The notes beneath the pieces were generated by a model. The model worked only from the letters and a program-made list of their open reading frames with translations, was not told where the DNA came from and did not search any database. Shown piece by piece: positions 51,118 to 60,300 of a stretch of 64,000 nucleotides of DNA. The DNA lies in assembly GCA_963732595.1 (NCBI GenBank), contig CAVSZZ010000002.1:992001-1056000 (forward strand). The letters run 5' to 3'. The stretch is from JAFGXF01 sp963732595. Lineage in GTDB: Bacteria > Chloroflexota > Anaerolineae > Anaerolineales > Anaerolineaceae. The position numbers and the translations under genes are program-made. How positions within the stretch are numbered: the stretch's first letter is position 1; the number at the start of each line of letters is the position of its first letter.

Positions 51118-53706
51118 ATGCGCCTCCAAAATCATTTTAAGCAAACGAAGAACCCAATTCTGGTTATCCGGCTTCAATTAATCCGGAATCGCCTGAAGAA
51201 AAATCGGCGACGGTTAAAGGTGGCTTCCTCAGGAACCAGGTTGGGGGGATTCATATTAGGGCTGACTTCATTGTTAATCATAACCGCAATGGTTATTGGT
51301 AGTTTTCATCTTACCGCCATCCTAAAAGACCTTCCTGCTATCAGCAATTTGGAAAGGCTGGTTGGTTCCAATGGCCAGGTGTACCAACCCATACTATTTT
51401 ATGACCGCTCGGGTCAAGTTCTCATCCCTGGGAATGGTATCGGGGATCCGGTAGTGGGTTATATTGAATTCTCAAGAATCCCGGGAGGTGAGGGTCCATC
51501 CCTCCTGTCCAACTATGTGGCTCATCTCGTGGCGATGCCCCCCTCGGATAATCCCACGGAACCCCCAACCCATCAGGAGGAAGATCGGACATTGACGATC
51601 CCGGAACGTTTGGTTTCTGATCTGCTGATTTCCGGGGAACCTGAAACTGATGTTCGTAATATTCGCTTGCGCTTGCTCGCCGCCCAGGCAAACACCCGCT
51701 ACGGGGAGGACCAACTGATTAGTTGGTACCTTAACAGCATCAATTATGGACCGAATGTCCGGGGTGCTGCCGCCGCTGCCGGGTATTATTTTAATAAGTC
51801 GTTGGACCAGATGAACCCGGGGGAGTTACTGGTTTTAGCTGTGATCTCACTCGCACCAGAAGTGAATGTGATAAGTGCACCGGATCTATTTGATAAAAAG
51901 ATGCAGCAGGCTGTTTCGTATCTTGGCACGCTTGGAGTAATTGATGAAACCATCATACAACTAGCGAATAGCGCGCGGGCAGCTATTAATGCGAGACCCA
52001 TGGATCAGGAAGACCAAACCACTGCCTTTATCGCCGCTGCCAGGCAAAAACTCTCCGAGACGAACAATCTTATTTTCCCTGATCAAGGGGGACTCAAGGT
52101 CATCACCAGCATGGATGCCGGTCTGCAAACAAGACTGGTATGCGCCCTCTATGATATGTTGGATGACACGGTGAATCATACAACATGCGCAGGAGTGCCC
52201 TTGGAGTTAACCATGCCACTGCCTGAAATTAATGCTCCTGGCGACCTGGTTATCAATTTCGTCCTACTGGACCCCACTGAAGGGCGGGTGTTAGCCATGC
52301 TGGGGGATTATTCAACCTCGGATGGCGAGCAGAGTTTCTTGAAACCCCACGCAGCTTCCACCCTGGTCACGCCTTTTATCTACCTGCCCGGCTTATTGCA
52401 AGGCATGTCGCCTGCCACCCTGGTCTGGGACACGCCGACTGACCTTGATGCGTCTACCCTGGGATATTATCCAGACAAGCGTATTTTTAAAGGTCCCATG
52501 AGCGTTCGAACCGCATTATCCGGGGATCACCTGGCACCCGCAGCCAAACTGCTGGCAGATTTTGGGAAAGAAAATGTGCTGGATCTCTTATCAAGTTTTG
52601 GATTGCATCTATATGAAAGCGAGGGCATTCCATACACATCCGGAATTGCTGACAGCCTATCGATTGCCCAGGCTTATGGCATCTTTGCCAATAGAGGCAT
52701 TCGAGCTGGAAGCACTTCTCAATCCCCGTCGGGAGAGCTGACACCCAGCCTGATTCTAAGAGCACTTGATGATAACGGGGCTGTTATTCTGGAGAAAGAT
52801 GAGTACCTGGAACAAACCTTAGTCAGCCCTGAGCTTGCATGGCTCGTTAATGACATGCTGGCATCCCCAGGTGTGGGTGACCAAATGCTCCAAGGATCGA
52901 CTAAAACAAGCTTTTCCATGGATGGGATGGACTACTGGCGTGTGGCTTACACCCCCGAATACGTTTTCGTCGTGTATATGGGATATTCTGATCCTGCCGG
53001 AAAACCTGATTTAGATGAGCTGGGAATTGACTCGGCACTTGTCAATATTGTTGAGGAATCCTTCGCCCCGGGTTCACCCCGGGAAGGTAGGACCATTCCG
53101 GAGGGTATCACCCGCCAGGAGGTCTGCGTCCCCTCCGGTCTATTGCCAGGCGATGCCTGTCCACAAACAGTTATGGAATATTTCATGACCGGAACTGAAC
53201 CATCAGAGACGGATAATTTGTATCAGGCATTCCCGACTGATATGGAGACCGGACGACGGGCCACAGTCTTCACCGACCCGACGAAGATCACAAAGCAAAT
53301 CTTCTTTAATCCACCGATCGAGGAGATGACCTGGGCAAGGGAGGCGGGGTACCCACTAGCCCCCTCAGATTATGTGGTTTTCCAGTCAGGAAGCGGCACA
53401 GGCAGTACCGTTATTGTTGCGCCTATGAATTTTAGCAGCGTAAAAGGACTGATCACGATCAGCGGGTTAATCGAACCAACGGGATTCATCTCTTTACGCA
53501 TGGACCTGGGAACAGGATTGGCACCAACCCAATGGTTGCAAGTGGGTGCCGCAATGACGGAATTGCCACAGGGGAATAAGCTGGGCACACTGGATACAAT
53601 TAAATACGCAAACGGTTTATTTACGATCAGAATTCAAGTACTGCGCCAGGGCAACCTGGCTGATAATAGTTATGTGGTGATTCAGATCGATAATCCAATT
53701 AAATAA
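51118..53706 (+). CDS. Class A penicillin-binding protein-like, catalytic motifs degraded
   Basis: An 862-residue bitopic protein with one membrane segment near residues 43-67. A glycosyltransferase-like region follows (NINYGPNVRGAAAAAGYYFNK region, near 200-235), lacking the EDxxFxxH motif of active GT51 enzymes. A transpeptidase-like region follows: the SxxK site reads STLV (in AASTLVTPFIY), SxN is SGDH (ALSGDHLAPAAKL), and KTG is KTS (GSTKTSFSMDG). The overall order resembles PBP1a/PBP1c including the C-terminal domain. It is probably a pseudoenzyme or a highly divergent scaffold. It stands alone on the plus strand. Confidence 0.82.
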   Translation: MRLQNHFKQTKNPILVIRLQLIRNRLKKNRRRLKVASSGTRLGGFILGLTSLLIITAMVIGSFHLTAILKDLPAISNLERLVGSNGQVYQPILFYDRSGQVLIPGNGIGDPVVGYIEFSRIPGGEGPSLLSNYVAHLVAMPPSDNPTEPPTHQEEDRTLTIPERLVSDLLISGEPETDVRNIRLRLLAAQANTRYGEDQLISWYLNSINYGPNVRGAAAAAGYYFNKSLDQMNPGELLVLAVISLAPEVNVISAPDLFDKKMQQAVSYLGTLGVIDETIIQLANSARAAINARPMDQEDQTTAFIAAARQKLSETNNLIFPDQGGLKVITSMDAGLQTRLVCALYDMLDDTVNHTTCAGVPLELTMPLPEINAPGDLVINFVLLDPTEGRVLAMLGDYSTSDGEQSFLKPHAASTLVTPFIYLPGLLQGMSPATLVWDTPTDLDASTLGYYPDKRIFKGPMSVRTALSGDHLAPAAKLLADFGKENVLDLLSSFGLHLYESEGIPYTSGIADSLSIAQAYGIFANRGIRAGSTSQSPSGELTPSLILRALDDNGAVILEKDEYLEQTLVSPELAWLVNDMLASPGVGDQMLQGSTKTSFSMDGMDYWRVAYTPEYVFVVYMGYSDPAGKPDLDELGIDSALVNIVEESFAPGSPREGRTIPEGITRQEVCVPSGLLPGDACPQTVMEYFMTGTEPSETDNLYQAFPTDMETGRRATVFTDPTKITKQIFFNPPIEEMTWAREAGYPLAPSDYVVFQSGSGTGSTVIVAPMNFSSVKGLITISGLIEPTGFISLRMDLGTGLAPTQWLQVGAAMTELPQGNKLGTLDTIKYANGLFTIRIQVLRQGNLADNSYVVIQIDNPIK

Positions 53707-53736
53707 GAACAACCCAACTTACAGGGCGGTTTGCGA

Positions 53737-54060
53737 TCAGGCCACTAACATGATCAGCAGCATGGTCACAGGTGTTCTGGCGACCAGGCTATGGGGAGTC
53801 AGGGCTGGCATGTATGCCCATGAGCCGGCAGCGGCCTGGAAGTTATCCTGCCCTAGCGTAAGATCGGCCTCGCCAGAGAGAAAATGTAGGATGGCAGGAT
53901 AAGCGGCTGTATGTTCTGTTAATTCCTGGCCTGTGTCAAAGCCGAATATGGTGACCTTCACTTTATCCGTTGTGGTCAGAGCTTTACTGAGGATGCCTCC
54001 AGTGGGTATAGAGGATACCTCTCGCGAGAGATTATGGAAGAATTTATGCGAGTCGCTCAT
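53737..54060 (-). CDS. Cupin domain protein
   Basis: A 107-residue single cupin domain. It contains FDTGQELTEHTAAYPAILHFLSGEADLTLG and AGSWAYMPALTPHSLVA. The canonical metal motif G(X)5HXH is reduced to an EHT arrangement, so metal binding may be weakened. The ATG at 54060 has GAGGT upstream and removes a 20-residue N-terminal extension. It follows yitT by 7 bp or less and is probably cotranscribed. Confidence 0.82.
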   Translation of the reverse strand: MSDSHKFFHNLSREVSSIPTGGILSKALTTTDKVKVTIFGFDTGQELTEHTAAYPAILHFLSGEADLTLGQDNFQAAAGSWAYMPALTPHSLVARTPVTMLLIMLVA

Positions 54061-54067
54061 TCTTACC

Positions 54068-54973
54068 TCAATTTTTCTTAAATGGTTTAAAGCCCTCTCC
54101 GAGAGCTTCATGCGCATGACCGATCACCATGAAGGCGTCCGGATCTATCTCATGCACGATGGCTTTAAGCTGATGGGTTTCTGAAATGGTAACGACGCAA
54201 TAAAGTACCGGGCGAGTCTTATTTGTATAGGCGCCGGTCCCCTGTAAAATGGTCACCCCGCGCTCCATATCGACCATGATGGCTTCACTGACCTTCTGTG
54301 TCTCGTCGGTTATGATCATGGCGGCCCGGTAGATATTGCTGCCTTCAGAGGCCAGCTCGGCGGATACACCGCTGACATAGATCATCACCAGCGCATACAG
54401 GGCCAGGGTCCAACCGAATACAAAACCGGCAGCCAGGACGACCAATGAGTCGGTGAGTAAGTATGCCTGGGAGATGGAGATGCCGGATCTATGATTAAGG
54501 ATACGCCCGAGGATATCACTGCCACCGCTGGTACCTTGACCGCGATAGACAAAACCCAGGCCGATGCCCAGGACGATACCGCCGTAGAGCGTGTTGAGCA
54601 CGATATCATCCGTGATACCGCTGGTGGGCAGGAAGAAAATAAGAAGGTCGGTGAAAATGGAAAAAGCAGCCACCGAGAATGCCGTGCGGAGGGCGAAGCG
54701 TGGACCGCCAAGATAGCGCCAGCCGAGAATGAAAAGCGGGGCATTGCCCAGCAAGACCATCAAGCCGATCGGCCAGCCGGTGTAGTGATTAACCAGTTGG
54801 GATAAACCACTGATACCCCCACTGACCAGGTTTGAAGGGATCAGGAACAGGCGCATGGCAATAGCCTGGATTAAAGCACCGATCAGAATGAAGGCATAAG
54901 ACCTGGCTTTTTCCCATGTGAGGTGCCGGCGCACTGCCGCGCGAATCGATGTGGTTGATTTCTTTTTAACCAT
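54068..54973 (-). CDS. YitT family membrane protein (DUF2179)
   Basis: A 301-residue protein with five or so membrane segments in the first 200 residues, containing the family motifs IPSNLVSGGISGLSQL, NAPLFILGWRYLGG, GLGFVYRGQGTSGGSDIL, and a C-terminal soluble DUF2179 domain (RGVTILQGTGAYTNKTRPVLYCVV). The function is unknown; a role in membrane transport or efflux has been suggested for relatives. The basic start MVKKKSTTS is typical of a cytoplasmic N-terminus. Confidence 0.92.
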   Translation of the reverse strand: MVKKKSTTSIRAAVRRHLTWEKARSYAFILIGALIQAIAMRLFLIPSNLVSGGISGLSQLVNHYTGWPIGLMVLLGNAPLFILGWRYLGGPRFALRTAFSVAAFSIFTDLLIFFLPTSGITDDIVLNTLYGGIVLGIGLGFVYRGQGTSGGSDILGRILNHRSGISISQAYLLTDSLVVLAAGFVFGWTLALYALVMIYVSGVSAELASEGSNIYRAAMIITDETQKVSEAIMVDMERGVTILQGTGAYTNKTRPVLYCVVTISETHQLKAIVHEIDPDAFMVIGHAHEALGEGFKPFKKN

Positions 54974-55062
54974 ATTATCCTTTGTATCAGGATGGGTAAA
55001 TTATATCCTGATGCCAGGCTGCTTGACCTGCGGAAGTCCAGCGGGTAGAATACGGGTCACAT

Positions 55063-55133
55063 GCGGGCGTCGCCAAGTGGTAAGGCATCAGCCTTCCAAG
55101 CTGACATCGCGGGTCCGAATCCCGTCGCCCGCT
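55063..55133 (+). tRNA. tRNA-Gly, anticodon TCC
   Basis: Cloverleaf with acceptor GCGGGCG/CGCCCGC, short D stem GCC/GGC, anticodon stem TCAGC/GCTGA with loop CTTCCAA (TCC), T arm GCGGG-TCCGAAT-CCCGT and discriminator T. The 3' CCA is not encoded (CAG follows). Confidence 0.95.
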
Positions 55134-55163
55134 CAGTTGTTGAGTGGATTTGACAATATATGC

Positions 55164-55192
55164 GGGGGCCTGTAGCTCAGTGGCAGAGCGCG
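55164..55192 (+). pseudogene. Truncated tRNA 5' half
   Basis: These 29 nt match the 5' part of the tRNA at 55262 (acceptor strand, D arm and start of the anticodon stem) with one difference. No anticodon loop, T arm or 3' acceptor strand follows. The next bases form a small hairpin (TCCCC-TTCC-GGGGA). It looks like the remnant of a tandem duplication or the edge of an old integration at a tRNA gene. Confidence 0.7.
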
Positions 55193-55259
55193 ACGGGTCA
55201 CATAGTCCCCTTCCGGGGATAAGCGCTTGGGGGGAATGAACTTTAACAATTAGTTACAA

Positions 55260-55288
55260 GGGGGCCCGTAGCTCAGTGGCAGAGCGCG
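55260..55288 (+). repeat. Direct repeat partner of the truncated tRNA
   Basis: 28 of 29 bases are identical to 55164-55192, with a 96-bp offset. Here the repeat is the 5' end of the intact tRNA. Confidence 0.85.
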
Positions 55289-55336
55289 CGGCTCATAACC
55301 GCTTGGTCGTAGGTTCGAACCCTACCGGGCCCACCA
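55262..55336 (+). tRNA. tRNA with CAT anticodon (Met or Ile2)
   Basis: Acceptor GGGCCCG/CGGGCCC, D stem GCTC/GAGC, anticodon stem with GCGG/CCGC and loop CTCATAA, T arm GTAGG-TTCGAAC-CCTAC, discriminator A, then an encoded CCA (55334-55336), which is absent from the other complete tRNAs here. The first acceptor pair is G-C, not the mismatch of an initiator. The features fit either elongator Met or the lysidine-modified Ile tRNA, and sequence alone does not decide. Confidence 0.92.
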
Positions 55337-55500
55337 TATCCCCTACCCGCTTCTCGATAGGAAAAGAGCTTTAATTCTGTTAAAGGTTATAATAACAACG
55401 ATATAAGTTGTGTGGTTGTGAACAAGGGCTGGATTAACCTTAAGCTTCACACTTAGCTTCATCAGGGATTACAGCTTCACGAGATGTGGTCGGAAAGATA

Positions 55501-55992
55501 ATGGCACGCAGGGTATTCTTTACATTTAATTATGATCGCGACCTAAGGCGGGCTGAAATAGTCCGCGACAGTTGGGTTGGACCAGATAAGCAGGCCATCG
55601 GTTTCTGGGATACTTCGGTTTGGGCAGAGGCCCACCGGCGTGGGGAAGATATCGTCAAGAAGATGATCCTGCAGGAACTCACAAACACCAGTGTCACTGT
55701 AGTCTTGATAGGAACGGAAACTGCCAAGAATCCGTGGGTTAACCTGGCCATTGTTCAGAGCTATAAACAGAGCCACGGCCTCATGGCCGTCCACATCAAT
55801 AAAATATCAGATGTAAAAGGTGAAATCGAAACACGAGGGGGTAATCCATTCGACTACATCTATGTCAATAATGCCGATGGATCGGTAAGTCATTTTTCAC
55901 AAATGTACCTGACATATGATTACATGGACCAGAATGGTTATCTGGATATGGGAAAGTGGATCGAGTTCAACGCCCGGAGGGCGGGCAACTAA
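55501..55992 (+). CDS. TIR-like domain protein (ThsB/MTH538-like)
   Basis: A 163-residue single-domain protein. It opens RRVFFTFNYDRDLRRAEIVRDSW, then GFWDTSVWAEAHRRGEDIV and TNTSVTVVLIGTETAKNPWVNLAIVQSY. This matches the TIR-like family (MTH538, DUF1863) that includes ThsB, the sensor-nucleotide producer of Thoeris antiphage defence. The effector ThsA (SIR2- or Macro-type) is not next to it. The ATG at 55501 is preferred over the GTG at 55486. It follows the tRNA cluster, a common location for defence genes. Confidence 0.83.
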   Translation: MARRVFFTFNYDRDLRRAEIVRDSWVGPDKQAIGFWDTSVWAEAHRRGEDIVKKMILQELTNTSVTVVLIGTETAKNPWVNLAIVQSYKQSHGLMAVHINKISDVKGEIETRGGNPFDYIYVNNADGSVSHFSQMYLTYDYMDQNGYLDMGKWIEFNARRAGN

Positions 55993-56093
55993 AAACGGAC
56001 TCATTGCCAGGGATATGTTTGTTTATGTATGTCCTACCAGATGTAGATAATAGATTACTAAAAACCGACAAGCCACATGGGTTCAGATAAACA

Positions 56094-56124
56094 ACAACAT
56101 TCCACCATATAGGTGGAATGTTGT
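56094..56124. terminator. Strong hairpin between convergent genes
   Basis: A 13-bp perfect stem (ACAACATTCCACC / GGTGGAATGTTGT) with loop ATATA lies in the 234-bp spacer between the TIR-like gene and the convergent small leader-like gene. The tails on both sides are only mildly T-rich, so it may serve as a bidirectional terminator. No other feature was seen in this spacer. Confidence 0.6.
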
Positions 56125-56226
56125 GTCTTTGCGGGGTGTGCTGGGAGCTACCCGCAAATCCGAGGTTATGGTTTGTTGTCCGTTTCTCTAGCGGACTCAA
56201 TACCTAATTATTATGACCCAAGGCGA

Positions 56227-56508
56227 TCAGGCTGCCGTACAGACCTGTGCCAGCGTGCCATTCATCTGACGAGCGAAATCGGACAGAGATTTGGCCCGAA
56301 TTTGTGAAAGCAGATCATGACTTTCTGCATTGAGCTTGAAAGGTTCACCGGCGAAACCCATCTTAAGGGCTTTTCCGGGATCGGTAAGCAGGATCCGGCA
56401 GAATTGCGGGTTAATCACAGCCGCGGTCAGGATCCGGCTGCATTCCTTTTCGGTGTGATCCCCGCCAGTCCGTTCGTAGTGGGGAATGGTTGGTAACCTT
56501 TTTTCCAT
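56227..56508 (-). CDS. Small leader-like protein (NHLP/Nif11-like pattern)
   Basis: A 93-residue protein. The ATG at 56508 has AAGGAG upstream; sequence up to 56592 in this frame is not needed. The core AVINPQFCRILLTDPGKALKMGF, followed by GEPFKLNAESHDLLSQIRAKSLSDFARQM, resembles the helical nitrile-hydratase-like or Nif11 leader domains of RiPP precursors and related Chloroflexota small proteins. This is pattern memory, not a search result. The tail VCTAA is short with no long core. It overlaps the 3' end of the DUF5317 gene by 98 bp in another frame. Confidence 0.65.
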   Translation of the reverse strand: MEKRLPTIPHYERTGGDHTEKECSRILTAAVINPQFCRILLTDPGKALKMGFAGEPFKLNAESHDLLSQIRAKSLSDFARQMNGTLAQVCTAA

Positions 56509-57091
56509 TCGTGTTCTCCTTGTGTTTGCGCGGCACTCCGCCCAGCGACCATAAGAGCCAGAATGCGCCGAGTGATAGTACAACATCCCCAAGACTGAAT
56601 GCCACCCGGTAGGGCAACCAGCCAGGTAAAATATAGCGATCCGAAAGAATTGACAGGCGAGTCATTTCCTCACCCAGAGCAATATTTTTACTATTCCCCA
56701 GCCGCTCTCCAATAGACCAGCTTTCCGGGGAAGCCTGTGGATTAAGATTCGAGATTGTTTCTGGAGACATTGGCATCAAACCACCATTCAATAGCATCAC
56801 GGCCAAGTTGAGCAATGTGCCGAATGCCAGAAGAATGAAGCCGGGGCTTTTTCTATTTAGAAATGCGAAAACAAGCAGGATAAACTGGCCAGCGATAAGA
56901 GTTATAGCCACCCAATTATCCTCTACTATGATGCCGAAACGCGAAAGCTGGAATACGCCAAATTGAGCCAGGAAGGCTACAACGACCAGACCCGGTTCCT
57001 TGAGTTTAAGCGTCCGGTAGGGATGTCTTTCCAGCTCTGCCCGGACCATCCCGGATATCAATCCGAGAAGGATGGCCGTGAGTAGGATCAT
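56411..57091 (-). CDS. DUF5317 family membrane protein
   Basis: A 226-residue protein with five or so membrane segments (first at residues 1-18), containing RHPYRTLKLKEPGLVVVAFLAQ and LNGGLMPMSPE. It matches DUF5317 in its first 180 residues. The C-terminal 45 residues are basic and overlap the downstream small gene in another frame. Its ATG directly follows the stop codon of the 47-residue peptide gene (TAAATG), showing strong translational coupling. Function unknown; transport or processing of the neighbouring peptide is inference. Confidence 0.8.
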   Translation of the reverse strand: MILLTAILLGLISGMVRAELERHPYRTLKLKEPGLVVVAFLAQFGVFQLSRFGIIVEDNWVAITLIAGQFILLVFAFLNRKSPGFILLAFGTLLNLAVMLLNGGLMPMSPETISNLNPQASPESWSIGERLGNSKNIALGEEMTRLSILSDRYILPGWLPYRVAFSLGDVVLSLGAFWLLWSLGGVPRKHKENTNGKKVTNHSPLRTDWRGSHRKGMQPDPDRGCD

Positions 57092-57235
57092 TTAGTCGCC
57101 TACACCACCTGATGCACCGGGCGCGCCGGCAGCCAAGATGAACAGGGCGAGCACGATCACCAGCATAACCAGGCGGGCTTTTCCACTGACAACGAACCGT
57201 GCAAAATCTGATTTAACGCGATTAAAAGTATTCAT
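57092..57235 (-). CDS. 47-residue membrane-anchored peptide
   Basis: A 47-residue peptide with a basic N-terminus (MNTFNRVKSDFARF), one hydrophobic segment (about residues 21-37) and a small-residue C-terminus ending GAPGASGGVGD. The ATG at 57235 has AAGGAG 7 nt upstream. It could be an exported signal peptide, a RiPP-like substrate, or a small membrane subunit. It is the first gene after the large BTAD regulator (150-bp spacer), and its stop is directly followed by the DUF5317 start. Confidence 0.75.
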   Translation of the reverse strand: MNTFNRVKSDFARFVVSGKARLVMLVIVLALFILAAGAPGASGGVGD

Positions 57236-57385
57236 GGTTTCTCCTTTTGGATATAGATACCAATACTTATACAACAGACGTGGCTTCAAAATAGGCTCAT
57301 ATGTTATAACGTCTTTGGAATGCGCCGAATATAGATAATTATTATTTTACAACTTTTGGGTTTATTGTGGGCGTCGAAATAACAA

Positions 57386-60300
57386 TTAGAGTAAAGCTTG
57401 GTATAGTTCGATTGTTTCCGGTGCCGGGGAGGTTGAAAGATCCAGCTGAAGAAGGGATTCAAGCTGTTTATATAATTTTACAATGGAGGCCTTATTCCCT
57501 GACGCAGAATAAGCCCTAAAGAGGACCTGGTAGCCGGTTTCGAAGTAAGGATTGACTTCTATCGCACGGGTAGCCATTATTATGGCGGCCTCATGGTCTC
57601 GTGACTTTAGAGCCAACTCTGCGGCAGTGATGCAAGCATTTTCAAAAACCTGCTGTAAACGCTCCCTTTCTGTGACAGTGTCCTGATCATCGAGATTGGG
57701 AAGGAATGGTCCCTTATACATTCGTATGGCATGTTGCAGATGCGCCAGTTGCTCCGAAGGAGCGTTTTCCAATTGGGCTTGAGCCAGTTCATTAATAAAA
57801 AAGTCTACGTCGTACTCATAGTCAAGAGAGCGATTAAATAAATAACGATCATCCTCGAACAGGATCACTTCCTTACCGATTGCCCGGCGCAGCCTGTAGA
57901 TCGCATTCTTAAACCGGAGTTTCATTTCATTCGGATTGGCATCCGGCCAAAAAGCGAGACCGACTGCTTCCTTTGTGATACCACCTGGATGTTGCAGCAG
58001 GTAAAAGAACAGGTCACGGGAAAGCATCGTTTGCCACATTGAATTCGTAACCAGGTGGTTGTTCAACTTTACCTGCATGGCACCCAGACCACGTATGCTC
58101 AAACGGGGTGGTCCAAAAGGCACTGTCAGAGTCCGTTGGCGGATCTGCCGGCGTAGAGCTGGCAGTTTTTCCTCAAACTCTGCAACCAATGTAAGTAATT
58201 GCGATACCCCCGGGGTGTACCCTGCCACATCAAGCATGTCCCGTAAGCGAGGTTTCATTTCGCGAGCAGGGATAACCAGGCTGCTCCACTCGTTGACACC
58301 CTCAATTCCCTGGAGTAGCTGGATGAGTTCCTTTAGAGCAGACTTTTTATCACCAGACATGAAGCGGGCAATCGCGAGATGCAGACGGGCGGGATTGCCG
58401 TTGGTAAGATCCCTTTCGCGTTTTAGGACTTCCAAGGCGGGACCCAACACATCGATTGCAATGGCTGGTTCACCCAGATAGATACGCAGTTTCGCCTGCC
58501 AGACGCCAACCAGAGCCAATTCGAGGTCCGAGTTGTCTTTTTTGGCTTGTTCGTAGGCCTGGTTGCCAATCTGTCTGGATATAGTGAGATCATTCTTTTT
58601 CAGTGCCAAATCAGCTTCGGACAACTTTAGATTGACGGCCAAAAATTTATCCTTTATTTTTTCATTGATTGCTGTGGCCTGGTGATAAGCTTGCTCGGCT
58701 TCAATTGTTGCGCCCAGATCACGATAGATGTCCCCAATACTTGCCAAGCTGAAGGCTTCAATGCGGCGATAACCACTCTGTTTTGCGAGTGCGTACGCGC
58801 GTTCGAGTGTATTAATGGCTGCCAGCATTTGGCCGGTTTGATGATAAAGGACCCCCAGGTTATTGCATAAATTGGCCTGCCAGACCAGGTTTCCAGACGC
58901 GGACCACAAATCCAAGGCTCGAGTGTAGGATTCCTCCGCTGGTTTATACTCTCCCATATAGGTTAGCACCAACCCAAGCTCCATCGATAATAAAGCGATA
59001 TTATGAGTGTCTTCCAGCTTCTGATATATTAAGAGTGCGCGTTGAAGATAATTTCTGGCTTTAACCATGGCTCCGATATGGTAGTAATTGATCCCGAGTG
59101 CGCGCAAGGCTTTGGCGTGCTGTTGGATGCGCGATTTTGAAGTCCTGGTGAGGGAGAGCGCCTGTTGGGCATCCTGGATGGCTTTTTGATACCTGCCAAG
59201 CAGACGGTAGGCATCTGAGCGGCGAAGCAAGGCGCGAATGAGATGACTATGATCTCGGCGTTCACGAAGACGGGGTATAGCCTTTTCAAGGCAGGTCAGA
59301 CTATCTTCCACTTGACCTCGCATGATCCGCAATGAACCCAACAGGGAAAGCAGCTCCGGATACTCCTTGAAATCGGTATCCGAACACTCGCCGAGCCAGT
59401 CGGACAAGGCCAATAAATTGCCGGATGCCTGGATCTCACTTCCATCGGCGACCAACATTTCCACAAGGTTTGCATGATCATCCAGCCGTTCATAAATCTC
59501 ATGGGCGCGGGCCCAATCCTTGAGTTTTCGGAAGTGGTTTGCGAGACGGAGCATGATGGTGCGGCTCAATTGCGGGTATTCTTCAAGAACACGCTGACGT
59601 AAAAACATCCTAAAAAGGTGGTGATATCGAATCGACAGCGTATCTTCCCCAACCGGCAGGGCGAACAAGCTGTTTTTCAGAGTGTGGTTGAGAAGTGCAT
59701 CCCAATCCGGATCGGGTTTTCCCATACACCCTGCCAACACTTCACGACACAAGGTGACGTCGAATTCCTCTAATAGCGAAGTGAGGAGGAGAAAAGTCCT
59801 GATCTCATCCGGTTGGCGTGAAAAAACCTGTTCTGAAAGATAATCATACAAACTGAAACCGGTGACGCGTTTGATGCGCGATTGGGGAGATTTTTCCTTC
59901 CCAAACATCTGTGTTGCTAGCACCAAGCCGGTTACCCAACCCTCGGTCTGGTAAAGCAGGTCGTGAATTTGATCGGGAGTAAGCTCATGTTTGTAGTTCT
60001 GTTCGAAGAGGGAATGGATCTCATCTTCAGTAAAAACAAGCTCCTCATAGCTCAGCCCACCAACTTGGGCTTGAGCTACCAACAAGGGTAGGTCGGGGAG
60101 GGTCAACAAGGCGCGTGATGCGATGAAAAGATGACAATTTTCATCAATCGTGTTTATGAAACGGCCGATAAACTGCTCCGTTTTAGGATTGCTGCCTAAT
60201 AAATGATAATCATCCAATACGAGAACAAAGTGTTCGAGGACGTGTTCAAACAGGTCGTTGACGATGGCTATGCAGGCGGCATCCACGTTGATGGTTTCGT

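Noticed and set aside
55164..55336. One intron-containing tRNA spanning both repeats
   Set aside because: The downstream tRNA is complete by itself and its 3' acceptor pairs with its own 5' strand, so the upstream copy is a separate truncated fragment.
55337..56226. Complete Thoeris operon
   Set aside because: Only the TIR-like gene is present; no SIR2- or Macro-type ThsA gene is adjacent.
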